Source of the DNA: Tomocerus qinae
Taxonomy: Eukaryota; Arthropoda; Collembola; Entomobryomorpha; Tomoceridae
Assembly: GCA_020055645.1 (NCBI GenBank)
Contig: CM034547.1
Span: 39,349,909 to 39,413,908 of the forward strand
DNA: 64,000 nt
Direction of reading: 5' to 3'
A model generated the notes under the pieces. It did not search any database. It was not told the origin of the DNA and worked only from the letters and a program-made list of their open reading frames with translations. Position 1 is the first letter of the stretch. Every line of letters starts with the position of its first letter. This document shows positions 42,501-55,800 of this stretch, one piece after another. Position numbers and translations under genes: made by a program.

Positions 42501-42947
42501 CACAGGCGATTCGAGTCAGTCAGAATCATAAGCAAAGCCAATTCAAATCGAGTTAAAATATATCAGAGGTACCTCTAGCCATAATTGAAATCGAGTAAAC
42601 ATGGAGTATAGAGTAAATACTTAAATGGCGTATATGCATATTATTATTGCACCTTGGTGGTGGTACAAATGTTGTCTGGTATAAACCTTCCACATGCACA
42701 CACGCAAGAGAGCACAAAGACAGGTGTATCAACGTCTGTAGGTACTAAGCCAGCAAGGTCCATCTCTAATTTTGACTTATTTTTATTATTCCTCACATTC
42801 CATTGATTCCATGTGTCGAAAATGAGTTGGTTGGCGACTTGGCTCTGCCTGGTTCTGCTCCCTGTCTCCCTAATTTCACACAGAAAAGGTGACAGGGAGA
42901 GAATTTATTTTCCATGGAGGCATTTAAAATCCCCCAATCCGTCCCAC
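36517..42947. other. Spacer upstream of Csk, no supported coding exon
   Basis: More than 6 kb with only short open frames and none that could encode the missing SH3 domain. It probably holds the Csk promoter and non-coding first exons. The stretch just before 42.95 kb is the upstream region of the glycine-rich gene on the plus strand. Confidence 0.45.
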
Positions 42948-42955
42948 TATAAATA
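42948..42955 (+). promoter_or_regulatory. TATA box of the first glycine-rich gene
   Basis: TATAAATA lies 80 bp before the start codon at 43028, the usual spacing for a short leader in arthropod cuticle genes. Confidence 0.75.
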
Positions 42956-43027
42956 GTGACAATATTCCTCTTAGCTACATATTACTTCCTACCCGCTCAA
43001 CGGAACAACTCCAATATTCACTCCAAC

Positions 43028-45009
43028 ATGAAGTTCATCTTTTTAGTTTGGCTACTTGCGGTGACTGTGACTTTGGTGACGAGTGACGACATTCCGACAG
43101 ATGCCCAAGTGCCCCCTGTGTCCCTAGCCCCTGAACAGGACAAGACTGCTGAGGACTCCCAGACCAACAACACAACTGCGACTCTCCCCTCACTTTTTTC
43201 CACCCCTGACACTGACAAAGTGGACGACAATAAATCCGAGAGTAAAAGGAGCACAGCTGTTGTCAAACCAGACTTGCAATCTGCAGCCTCTGGCTACGGA
43301 GGAATTGGTGGAGGAATCGGTGGAGGAATCGGGGGAGGCTTTGGGGGAGGAGCAGGCTACGGTGGAGGTGGATTTGGCGGCGGAAACTACGGCGGTGGAT
43401 ACGGCTCTTCGGGAGCACTTAAACAAGGGACTGGCTTCGGAGGAGCTAAAAGCTACGGAAGTGGAAATAAGTTGGTCTAAAACTTTTAGTACCCAATGCT
43501 ACTCAGTCTCATCAATTTTTGTGCTCTTGATAGTTTCATAGTACTTCAGAGAAGATCTCGTTTTCATGTAATTTGATTCTTTTCTTTTAGCTTTGCATCA
43601 AATTACGGAGGACTAAACAAGAACCTTAAGAATATCGATAACAGCCACAACAACAATCAACATTCTACAGTTGGACACAAAGGAAATCAAGGTAAGCCGT
43701 TTTAAACATCCAATCTTTGTGCAAGTTGAGGCATCTCATTCTGCCTAGAGCATCGATCTCGCAGGCATAATAACCCTACTAGTCAGGTCTTTACACCATT
43801 TCGGGGATAACCAAATAGCTGGTTGATTATGAAAAATAGTTTTTACCAATCTTTTTCAATCCTGAAGGGGAAGGGCTTAAAAGGCTCAAAGGCTAGCTCA
43901 AAAGGTTTTGGTAAAATTCCTAAACAAATTACACTAACAAAAAATATCTCCGTTACATACAACTATGACCGTTACTCGTAAAGCTCAAGATTGTAACAAG
44001 TTTGGCGGTCTGAGCCTTCTTTCCCTCCTTTCTAAACCTTTGGGTGGGATTATGCTCAATATTAACTTTTAATATTTTTGATTGAGTATTCCGGCTAGTT
44101 TTGCTGTACTTATGTAATTGTGAATCCCAAAAGCGTTCCAGACTCAAAATGGATTTGTGAAGAGCAATCATGGAAACGTTAACAAGGCAAACAAAAAGGG
44201 ACATTTCGGATCTCTTGGATCGGTGAGCAAAGCAGCCAAGAATGATGGGACTCTGTACGGGAAAAATGATGCTGCAGTGAAGTTCTCCAAAGGTACTCGA
44301 TTCGGAACTAAAGGAGCACATAAGAAGGGTCATTCCACCAAGGGATTCCGCAATACACATCATAAGGTGTCCAAATAGTCACTTCAGATATTTTTAGTCC
44401 ATTAACCATTTGTGTATCTATTAAATCTGACTTTGTTGTACCTTGAAGGATGAATTTAGCAAAAATCACCAATTTCATGATGAGAACAACGTTGCTGACT
44501 TCTTTGACAAATTCGGAGATGAGGGAGCATTTAAAAATGACGTCAATGGAAAGCAATACTTCAATGGTCATCACGCCAATGTGGTCAACAAGAATAACCA
44601 AGCTAACGAAGGAGCTTTCGTGGCCGGCCACCACAATTTGGTTAACAAAGGACAAAACGCAGCTCATGCAAACAAAGGTCATCTCGGACATAATGCTAAC
44701 TATGGACAGTACGGAGGTCAAAACTATGCCCACGGATTCGGAAAAGGTAAACTTTCAAAACTATAAAGTGTAAATATCCATAAAAAGTGCTTAATTGACA
44801 AATTGTTGAATCCAGGACTGCACGCTAACAATAACTACGGCGGACAATATGCAAATGGCTATGGAGACAAACACGGAGGATTCGGTGGAGGAAGCTTGCA
44901 CGGCGGCTACGGCGGCTCCGTCGGAGGTTTCGGAGGGGGTCAAAATGCTGGCGGCTTTGGTGGTGGACATGGTGGCGGTTTCGGAGGTGGTTACGGAATC
45001 GGGCGCTAG
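43028..45009 (+). CDS. Secreted glycine-rich, His/Lys/Asn-rich cuticle- or matrix-type protein
   Basis: Five exons are proposed: 43028-43470, 43591-43691, 44134-44366, 44449-44746 and 44816-45009, about 422 residues. MKFIFLVWLLAVTVTLVTS is a clear signal peptide. Next come an acidic Ser/Thr/Asp-rich spacer (about 20-80), a GGG/GGI/GGF-rich block (about 90-147), an Asn/Lys/His-rich middle, and a second GGF/GGY block to the C terminus. KKGHSTKGFRN followed by DEFSKNHQFHDENN, joined across the exon 3/4 boundary, matches a block I know from a family of insect His/Gly-rich secreted proteins; this supports the splice. The exon 3 acceptor (CCAAAAG/CG) is chosen by phase and is weak; the nearby TTCCAG acceptor breaks the frame, so this junction is the least certain. 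An AATAAA is at 45233. The expected role is extracellular, in cuticle or matrix. Confidence 0.8.
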
Positions 45010-48000
45010 ACAAGTCAATTAAAATTGCGCAGCTCCATTCACACTTCGATGACACGTTCTTCCAAAACGTATCATCCCATGCCAATAATTTAAGTTTTGT
45101 GCTATTTTTGTATTTTGTATCGTTGGGATTGGTGACGGGATGTAAAAGACAATTTTCTCTCTCATATGCCTATAGGGACTCATTCTTATCAATTTGTGCC
45201 TTCTTCCTCCTAACTCGCCTGCAGTGAAGAGAAATAAATTAACTACCTAATTACTTTCCGTGCCTACGCCACTAACCTCTTACTAATCAATAACTTTTGA
45301 CTTTTTCTTAACACTTCCCTACCATTTAAGACAATGTAACTTGGTATTTGGTTTCTTCCTTACCAATACTTAGTAATCGAAGCTTTGTTTACTGTAATTG
45401 GGTATGTATGACAAGATACTTCCGTTTATGGTCTATCATGTTCTATTTATATCTATTGGGTATTACATGTACGGAACAAATGACTCATAATAAATTATTA
45501 CTAATACTTTCCACCGACATTTCTATTTATTGTACATTATACTTATATACTCATTAACTCCTAAAGTAGTCAATGAGTATATATCAACGCACTTGTAAGC
45601 AAACCCTAAGACTTTGTTTAGGTGTAATTATTTTGCAGGCTTGTAATTTACATTCATTAGATACGCTTTTAAATTATCATTTTGGTTGATTTAATGGACA
45701 TTACTAAATATACTTTTCTTTGTAATAAAGGAAACAATCCTTTCTAGAAGCTTATTATTTGAAAACACAAAATTCTGGTACAATAAACAATAAAATTTTG
45801 GTTTGTACTTTAATGAAAACATTGCATAGGAGAAAATACCTATTATTTATCGAAAATTTTCTAAATTATAGACATGGGAGACGACAGGGATGTAACATAT
45901 GCACGGATGCATGGCATTATGTTATGTAAAAAGTGAAATTATTGTTGTACAGTTGTAATGATATAATCAAACTAATTGGTAGCTTATCTCAGCGTGTTAA
46001 ATGAATGATAAGCATCGGTGTCTGTCTTGGGTATTCACAAACGAAAGTAATAAAGTACTACTAATAGCTAATAGGTATATTAAGTGTACAGTACACTATA
46101 CTAATACAATACAGCTATAATATCGATGCATGACACTTAAAATATATTTTTTGTAATTCCTGGATGAGAGAAAAATAATGGCTCTCGATAATTGCAAAGT
46201 TCCTTTGTAACCTTCAAATAATCTGTATCTCACTGTCACCGAGTGTCTCTACCCATAAAAACAGTGGCAACTGCAACCTGTAATCTAACCGCGACTCACT
46301 ACTACCTCCTCAGTAGTTTCACTTCCTTACACATTTGCGAAGACATAAATACACAAAAGGAATCTTTAATAAAATATTTTAACACTCATATAACGTAGTA
46401 GTAGTTCACCCTACACCGTCAAATTGCCTGTGCAATTTCATGAATCACTACTTCAACTCAACCTCCACCTACACTGCAACTTAGTAGTAATAGTAGTAAT
46501 GATTCTCTTAATAGGTACCCCACTGCACTGGTAACAAATAATGCATTACTTATACAAAGATTTACCAATGGGATACACCTTAGGAGAATAGTTAACCAAC
46601 CTTACATTATTATTAAGATTTACGGAACAAGATATATTTTACTATCTTAAACGAACACAAATGTACAATCCTAAGATCTATTTAAGACCCATGTGACATG
46701 TGTAAAAAACACAATTTTTGGTGCATTTCCAAATTCTCAAGCAAGAAGCAAGTCATTTATTATTATACCATTCATACATACACCTTGTAACAACTCACAA
46801 CCTTAGAATAAAATTATTCAACAGTTATTTCCGCCTGAATTCTGGAAAGATGAACAAACAAGATTGGATAAAAAGTGATCTCAAAATCAATTTTTTTTCT
46901 CTTGCCTAGAAGAGGACTACATATTGGAGAAAAATAGCCTAAAGACTTTTTTCCCTTAAGTAGCATGCGTAAAAGAATTTTGGAGTTGGTATGAGAAAAC
47001 GTTTTCCTGTGTGAACGACTGACATCCGTCCCAGTCGTTCGTTGTGTTATGTCGCTAATCTTTGGCTTCCGAGAGAAAATAGAAGCTTCCTGGACTCCTT
47101 AATGATTCTCGTGGTTGCACCTCTTCGAAATTGGAGACCCCCACTTTCGAATTTAATACAAGTCTATTGTTACCGAGATTTTTACTGATATTTATTGTAG
47201 AATAAGGTTAAGTCCCCATTCTATACCGAATATAAAAAGGCACGAGCAAATTAGAAATTACGTTTGTATGAAAGACTAATGAAACTATAGATCCTAAACA
47301 ACTACGATTTCTATAAAATGATGTGTTCAAATCCTGGATTGTTGAGCTAGAAGTGAACAGCAAGGCCGCGGGACGGAAGGTGATTAGAGTAGTCAATAAA
47401 TCTTACGGTCGACAGTTCCTTTGTAGCATACCTACTTTTACCTAAGCAAGACTAAGCGATAATCTTTTATGTAAAGAATGTTTCGTTTTCTTTTATGACA
47501 ATTTATTGACGAAAAGATTAGAATTAGAACACTTATTGTATGCTTGTTGAACAAAAGTCATCACAGCATGCAACATGCCTTGTCGGATTGATGTTGACAA
47601 ATGATGCTTGAAATTCTATCTAAAAAGCAAGTTGCATGATGTAGTGGTATAAAAACAACCGTTGTTGCATGAACTATTGCTAATTTACCTAGATACGTCG
47701 CTGACACAGTTTTCAGTAGGACTCAGCAGCTTCCGCTCTTGCCTTTTACTCTCTCGTGTAAAAAATTACCAAAGAAGTTAACAAACTATATGTCATAAAA
47801 AGAGCAATTCCTACCTGTTATGTAATGCATCTACGTGTTAGGTACATGCATGACTGCCAGATAAAAATATGACATCACATCATAGATCAACATGTCAACA
47901 TAGTGCCGGCCGTATCGTATCAGTGATTTTTGATGAAATGCTAAATATATTTTGTAAATTGCCCAATATGTTAATACTATTGAATATTGGATATTATGAC

Positions 48001-48549
48001 AAAAAGATGCCGTGTAGTAGTATAGTAGTATTCACCGTTTCCCAATTTGAGACCAAGAAGAAAGTTCGTTACAATTTGGAAGGAAAAATATTGTTGTGCA
48101 TGAAATAAAAAACAAGTGTATGTTAACAACAGATGTGTACTTATTATTCAGTTTTGTTCATAACTTGAGAGACTAGATACAGCTGAACAGCGGGAAGGCT
48201 AGTTGACGGAAATTCTAACCTACTACAAAGTCTTCTTATTACTAATCTTTGTGGAAAAATACATATCGGAGGTGGAAAACAGGATATTTACGATCGAGGA
48301 TGGCAAATAATATTATTAATGCGTAAAGCAGCGTTTATTTGGAGTTGTACTACTTTGCCAATAGCACATCAAAACTAAATCACATACAATTTCAACTGGG
48401 ATTAATAGAAAAGTAACAAAAAAGGATGGAAAGGCAATATAGCTTTCTCAACAAGGACATCAGAAGAAAAAATAGTGGACATAACTAACAAGAACATTAT
48501 TTGTGAAATTGAAGCACAATGTGAATAAACAAAATTGTTATTCAAAACT
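45010..48549. other. Spacer between the two glycine-rich genes
   Basis: AT-rich, with no exon I can support. The first 230 bp are the likely 3' UTR of the upstream gene. Confidence 0.5.
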
Positions 48550-49467
48550 TTAATATTCGAAGGAGTCGCCGTCTTCAGGAGCATAATTGTTGCCACCAGC
48601 AGGTCTCTGACTTTGTCCGCGGCCACCGGAATAGGAAGGAGATGCCCCGCGGTCTGAGGAAGAAGCCCTAAAGCCAGATGGGCTTTGTTGTGAAGCAGCT
48701 CCGTGGAATCCGAAACCGCCGGAGCCATGGGGGCTGCCTCCGCCGAACCCACCTGAACTGTGGGGGCTGCTGGCACCAAATCCTCCGGCACCATGAGGAC
48801 TACCGCCACCAAATCCTCCAGCACCGTGAGGACTGCTACTGCCACCACTAAATCCACCAGCTCCGTGAGGACTGCCTGAAGATCCAAAATCACCTCCGCC
48901 TGGAGAGCCGGCAAAGAATGAGCCAGCATCACCGCCTTCTCCACCGCCACCATGTGGGCTTCCACCTCCGTGTCCTCCTCCGAATCCTCCGAAATCATCG
49001 CTGCTAAATCCACCACCATGGGGACTTCCTCCTCCGAATCCACCAAATCCACCATCGTCATCGCCTCCTCCAAATTGTGGCCGACCAGATACAAGAATGA
49101 ACATTGCAGCCACACAACCCTACAATTGCATGTAATATTTCAGAAATATAATTTGTTATTCTTATTTTTTGGGAAATGTCTGAATCTTAAGAAAATCATT
49201 TCAATACTATTTCAAAAACAAAAGAATTCTTATGAGTAATTGTCCGCTGGTGGAAAAAACTCGAAAAAAACTGGAAACTTGGTTTCCGGCGAAGCCAAGA
49301 TTTCGCATTTATTTCCTCAAATCCGATGTTAGCTATCAATTTTCTCAGATTTAAAAATTTATTCCCACCAGAGGAAGTTATTTGAGAATGACAATTTTAT
49401 TTACAGGAAGAATAAAAAAGTGACTTTTAAAGGCAAAAAATTTTACCAAGAAAATAGCAGACTTCAT
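48550..49467 (-). CDS. Small secreted glycine-rich protein with SPHG repeats
   Basis: Exon 1 (49447-49467) encodes MKSAIFL. It splices via GT-AG to exon 2 (48550-49119), giving MKSAIFLGCVAAMFILVSG, a typical signal peptide, then mature RPQFGGG. The total is about 196 residues. The body is GGFGGG interrupted by about ten GSPHG/SSPHG/GAGG units, then a Ser/Gln/Arg-rich tail ending DGDSFEY. The composition is that of insect glycine-rich cuticle or silk-like structural proteins or glycine-rich antimicrobial peptides; I cannot tell these apart from sequence. The codon repeats leave other frames open, which are shadows. Confidence 0.82.
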
Positions 49468-49562
49468 GATGAGATGATTTGTTTTGATTATTGAAAAACG
49501 GAGCTGTTGTCAACGGACGGGGCAGTAAAATGAATGAATGTGTAACTGATGATCTAACGTGG

Positions 49563-49570
49563 CTTTTATA
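49563..49570 (-). promoter_or_regulatory. TATA box of the second glycine-rich gene
   Basis: TATAAAAG on the minus strand, about 96 bp before the ATG at 49467. Confidence 0.75.
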
Positions 49571-52500
49571 GGAGAGAAAGAAGCCTGACTTAGCGACTGA
49601 GTGGTTATTGTTCGTGAGGTGCTAAGTCAGTCAGTCAGTCAGGTGGCTGCGTCTATTTTACTTGACAGTTGCCAATGAATGGCAATATTTTACAACAGAT
49701 AACATTACAGGGTGTATAATATGCTACTTAAGCAAGAAAAACGCTTTAATTTATTATCAAAAGAAAGCATAGACTCGACTCGGTCATTCAGCAAACCAAA
49801 AATTTGTATTCTGCAGTTTGATTTTTGCCATGCATTGATGCATCGCTATAGGATAGGAGTTATTATTCTTGTACATGCATATAAACACGAATGTAATAAT
49901 AACAGGTTACCGGTTGATAGCTATTCACTCACTTTCATTTCATCAAATAAGACATTCATTCCCTCAATCAGTCAAGTAAGCGAGTACCTAAATGGTGGAA
50001 GTGGAAGTGACTGAGGCTCAGGAAGTCATGGGGGAAAATGGAATAGCATGAAATCTACTAATATTATTTTGTTATAATAACTAGAAGGATAGGTAGGTAG
50101 TAGTAGTATTATTGTAAGAAAGCGAGAATGTAACTCAGGCACGTACACCCTACAGGGACAACGAGGGCTCTACCCCCAAACTAAACATATAACAATAGCT
50201 TATGCAGGAATGAATTTTTTAAGATTTTAAAGTACGCTTTATTATAGTGACTTGACATGAAAAAGACTTATTCAACTGTAAAATACATTAGCCCTTAATT
50301 AAAGTCGGCTGCTCCTCCCCCCAATCACAAACCCTCAAAGGTCACTTAATATCCTAATACATTTTGAGATACAAGACAAATAAAAGTAATTTAGTATGTT
50401 AAAATTATGATGTTTATTTCCTAAAATCCCTTTTAATTTTCCAATGTTATTTATTTTGAAATAAACATTGAACAATATCACAATCATAAGACTATTAGCG
50501 GTCTCAACTATTATTAAGCTAAAAATATCGAATTTGAAATAATTAAAACGAATTCAGATGAACTTCAATAAATAGTTTACAATTTTACAGTAACATTTTA
50601 AATTCTTTTTAAATAGCTATTTATATGCAATGGGGAATAATGGGGATGATGAGTTGAAATAAATAAATAATTGAAAGAACGTTCTAGGTAAATGTTTCTA
50701 TTAAATGTAATAATTATTTTAATGACATTCTTAACTTACTTAAAATAAGTGTGACATTTGTGCAAATAAATATAGAGCAAGTATAGTAGTAGCGGTTAAC
50801 CACCCAAAGTTCATTGATAACTACGCGTCTGAATATAAGAAGGCAATAAGGTAGATTACGTTTTACGTATCATTCTATCATTCTGCGCTTCGCTTGTAGC
50901 AGTCATTCTCATATTTAACTTGTGCCTACCTTATATTTAACTTGTATACCTATGCTATCACTATCACCTCTAAGAACTAACCTACATTGCATTACACAAT
51001 TACTTCACTCAAATAATAATATGATCTATTATCTATTACATTATCTCGTTGAGAGTGAATTGAACTACCTAAGCAGCAGGAGTACCATTAAATACCATAA
51101 ACAATGAACCAAATGAACGTAAACGGTTGGCTAGACTTGGCCGATGAACTGACAAACTGATAAAACGAAATAACGCTCGCTGCTACGTTAGCTGCTTCGT
51201 TGGTTGCATTTTTTTCTCAAGTTCTGAACTGAATCGACGCCTGATTTCTTATATTGCATTGCTCCCTTGCATGTCACATGTAAATGTAAGCAACATCAAA
51301 ACTGGCGAAATATAACCCAAAACCCACGCTATAATAACTGCATTTATTTCCACCCTACTATATACTGTTGAAATGCATATTACGAAGTAGTCAAAGCGTT
51401 TCGTGCAATTTCCAAATTATTTTAGTCAGATCGCAATTAGTAATTTACCGGATATCCTAGAAGACAGGTATATACGCTACAATGGTTCAAGAGAGTCTCT
51501 TGAAGAGACCAATCGGATATATCGGAAATAATCGAATATAAAACTGTAGGAGACTGATCTCAATTAAATATTTTACAGAGCTATATATTTTAACGCCACT
51601 CAGAAGTTATGTTGATTTCGGAGATTGCTTAGCTGAATTAAATTGATCATCATGGTTTGTTACAAAAATGTATTGATTTAAATTCATTTTTGAATCTCGT
51701 GTGCTTCATTCCATTTTAGCCGGCTAAAAATGATTTTGACCGGCCGGGCGGCTTAAAATGGCTAGTGATCAAAATGGACAAACGTCTTTTTAATCTACCA
51801 CAAAAAACGGATGTTTTTCATCTAGCCTCATTTCTATTCCGATACCTATGGAGGTCAAAGAATCTTCAAATGGTATGCAGTTTTCAATATTATTCATTTA
51901 AAAAAATTATAGATGGTACAAGCCAAAGCCAAGTTATTCTTGACGACACCAAAATGGGCACATTATTTGCGAGAAAATCTCCGAAGATCAAAAATAGAAC
52001 ACATATACGAGCAACCCGCCGCAGCATCATCTCCGCAAACGCGATTTCAGTTTCAGTACATGGTGAATTAATTATAGCCCTACATATTATTTTATAATTT
52101 CTGCAAAAGGTTGTTTTACTGGCTTAGTATTTTCCATTTTCATTCTCCTATACTAAGTGAAAGTGAAAACTTCTCGACCTGTAGGCCTCTTGCCCAATTA
52201 CACTAAAGAGATTGTTACTGGTTTGTTCTGGTTTAGTATACTAGTACCGAGTACCGTAGTACCGTAACGAAAATGTGTATGTGAATGTGAGAAGCAAATA
52301 GCAAAACTAATAATAAAGGTTTGACAAAGACTTCAGTCAGTGCATGCATGTCATGCATCGAGGGCCATGCAAAATCTTTATGTAATATTGATACTTTTCA
52401 GATTGCATTACAAATTAATTACACTTAACTTGTTTTCCCTTATTTTTTCATATTCTATAACTAATTATTTATTATTACTTTCATACTGTCATGTCAGATA

Positions 52501-52848
52501 ATCAACACACACTCACACATATCAGAGATTTTGTTACTACTCTGACTGAAAACATACATCTGAACATTGTGGTTTATGTCTTTATGACAGTGACAGAAAT
52601 ATTCAAAATTGAATATTTCTCGTCTAACGTCAATAATATTTAACCCAGGGTGGGAAATAAATATAATTCGAGACACGCAGTAGCTAAGATTTCATGTTCA
52701 CAGGGAACTGCTACCATGCTGCGCTTTTGTTTGTACATATCAGCTTGGGCCGAATTCCAATATTTCAACCATATAAATTCTTGCAACTCAGGCAGAAAAG
52801 TTCGAATTCCAAAGGCTTCAAAACATGGGCGATGTAACCATCTGTTTT
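49571..52848. other. AT-rich spacer with one decayed repeat fragment
   Basis: No supported exons. At about 51716-51775, TTTTAGCCGGCTAAAAATGA followed by GACCGGCC and TTAAAATGG resembles the AGCCGGCT-rich subterminal part of hAT copies A and B, probably a decayed relative. The right edge is the 3' flank of the ZDHHC16-like gene. Confidence 0.4.
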
Positions 52849-55800
52849 CTAGGAATTATTTTGCATTGTATGATCGGTGAGGTGAGTCCAGGTGTATCCA
52901 TTTCCCATGGGCTTATGTCGTGAAGGAAATAAAATATGTCTCCAAAAAGTTATTTTATTCTTTTCCAGACCCAAAAACAACTCCCAGTTACGCCTCCTTC
53001 CCATATCGTAAGGGTTTCTAAAATTCTTCATAAGAGTTTTCAAAAACGTTAAATACACTAATTACAAAGCTACAAAACATTTATGCAAATAAACATGGTA
53101 TCTGATATTCTGGTTGAATGAATATGAAGAAAAGTGAACTCAGATTAAGCTCAGCTCAAACGGACTTGGTAGTCTCATCTCACCTATACTATCCTACTAT
53201 CAACTGACTTCTACGGCGCAACCTCCACAAATCAAGATTTGTCTAAAAACGCAAAAAACGACAGTGGTGGTACAGCAGGTGTAAGGAGTAGTAAAATTGA
53301 ACGAAGCAGGTAACGTCCCCAATTAGACCTTCCCCCTGACTACGAGTTTAACTTAGTGATATACTGGACTAGCACATGCGGAGGGATGCGGGAGGTTGCG
53401 ATGACTGTCACACCTAATCAGGGCCGCAGCCAGAAAAAGATTTCAGGAGGGGCACCGAGAAAAAATATGCTAATTTTCGCATTTTAGCGATTTTTTGCGA
53501 TTTTAGACAAAAATTTCTTTCTTTTTCTCGATTTCGGGAGGGGGGGGCGTACGTGCCCCTCCCCTCGCTGCGGCCTTCCTTCTAATCATAGGAATATAGA
53601 ACTTTATATACAGACTACCTACCTTAATAATAATAGTAATAATAATGATACTAATCAAGCACGTATCCAGGAACTTGACCTAGGGGGGCACACCAAAATA
53701 TATTTGTTATATTACGGTATATTCGACATTTTTTTTGGATTTTTAAGCTTTTTGGACAATAAAACCTTTATTTTCTGGAAACTTAGGGGGACCCGGCCGC
53801 CAGGCCCCTCCTCTGGATACGTACTTGATACTAATGATACACTGCTTTATAGAATACGGTAAAAACGAAATCTGGGGAACGCTTTCGCTGCCGTACCCAA
53901 TTACGCATATTGCAGAAGTAGGCATTCATTGTATTTATATAGCTTTGTTACATTACAGCTGTATAATCTAAAAAAAAATAATTTCATAGCTTACGGATTT
54001 TAGTTTCTTCCTTTCTGCTTTATTTGTGTGATACTCTATGCTAGTTTCTCCATTAGTAATCAGCTTTGCGTGCCACAAAGACAGTCCACCTAAGGCCAGA
54101 GAGGCTCCTACAAAAAATGAGAGTAAATCATTTATTCTATTGAACTAATTTCAAGCACACCCTTATAAATCAGAGGTGGACAGGAACATTGAATTTGCTT
54201 CCGTTCGTTAGGTATCGAGAAAAAAACTAGATGCCAGAAGTCAAAAGGCACGACAACATCCCAACACTTAAGTTTAATCTCTAGAATTTTGCGGAATAAA
54301 AATAATACAAGTAATTAAAATAACTTACCAATGCAAAGAAGGCCGGCAAAATAAATTATGATTCTGAGAGATTGTCTGGTGATAATGATTCCGAAAAGTA
54401 AGCAAGCCTTTTCACTGGAAACGTCATCATTTTCTTTGTCAGGAAGGACATTTGACGGAAATATATTTTGAGCAGACGGATTCACGATGTCCATGGGACT
54501 ATTATTCACCCTCACCGTATGTGACGAATCTCTGAATATTTGATTTTCCTCAGGAATCGGAAGGATATCTTCATCTAAGATGACCTGGCGAAATCCCAAT
54601 TCAACGCCAAACAACATGATGAATACACACCCCAGAACGATGTAGACCATACACATGAAGAAATACCGGCGATTGAAATGTCCAACACAATTGTTCACCC
54701 ACGCTACATCAAACAAAAACACTAATTAAACCTGAGGGGAATGCATCGGTAGATTTTAACTGTTACTATATTACATACTACGATTTACATCTTTTACGAT
54801 AATTATTAATAAGAGGTTATTACGGCAATGGTGATCCATGTTAAGAAAACATCGATTACAGATGGAACAGTGGTGAGTACGCGGAGGTTTAGGATTGATA
54901 CACTTTTTACAAACAGTTACACTGCAACCCATGAGTAACATTGAGTCAACAGGAAGACCAGGTGAAACTACAGCCACTTGGTAAAAGTTAAAAGCTAAAT
55001 TGATAAGAATCCAATAACCCAAAATAATAAGTCCTACTGTAATTGTGGGACTTTTGTTCCACCAAAATGGAAAGCCAAGCATATGGGCAATTATAACCAC
55101 TTTCGCCACCAATAATACGACTACAACGACAAAAATGCGCCCCAAGAATTTGGTAAAGTGGTCAATAAACCAAAATATTGGTTCCATTATTGTGTCCAGG
55201 GCATAGTCGTAAGAGATTGATGTATGATAGAACAGTGTAAGAAACCATAGCTTCAGTTTCTTTGTCTTTGTAAGAGATTTTGACGGCGTTTGATCAGGTA
55301 TTAGTGGCGTCCTTTGTCTTCCTGCAAGATGCATCAAGTAAATTCATATTTACACACACTCACATATTATTTCATTGTTCTATGTCCAAATGACGCTTTC
55401 AGAGAAACTCGTTTGGGCGGAAAATTGTAGGAATTATCATTGAAAGATTACGGATTTTTTAGAAAATTGGCTGTAACTTTTGATCTAAAAGAGTAAAGTG
55501 GCATATGTCAGCGAGTGGAAGTTGGCAAATTTTATCAGTTTTTCATATCTGTAAAGCAAAACTTCCTACGATGTCTATAACTCAAATTATTGTCATTTTA
55601 CCAAAGCACCTTTTTGGGAATGAGAGGAGATACAGCCATTGGAATTAATAAAATAAAATAAGATACGAAGCGACACTTATGAATAATACAAAATTGGCTG
55701 TTTCCCCCCATGTCGAAAAAGGTGTTTTGGTAAAATGGCCATAATTTGAGTTATAGACATCGTAGAAAGTTGTGCTTTACAGATATGCGAAACTGATAAA

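Noticed and set aside
44308..44733. Minus-strand ORF opposite the first glycine-rich gene
   Set aside because: Shadow of the well-supported plus-strand exons 3 and 4.
48402..49115. 237-codon minus-strand ORF overlapping the second glycine-rich gene
   Set aside because: It is the alternate frame of the GGN-rich coding repeats; the other frame has the signal peptide, TATA box and splice support.
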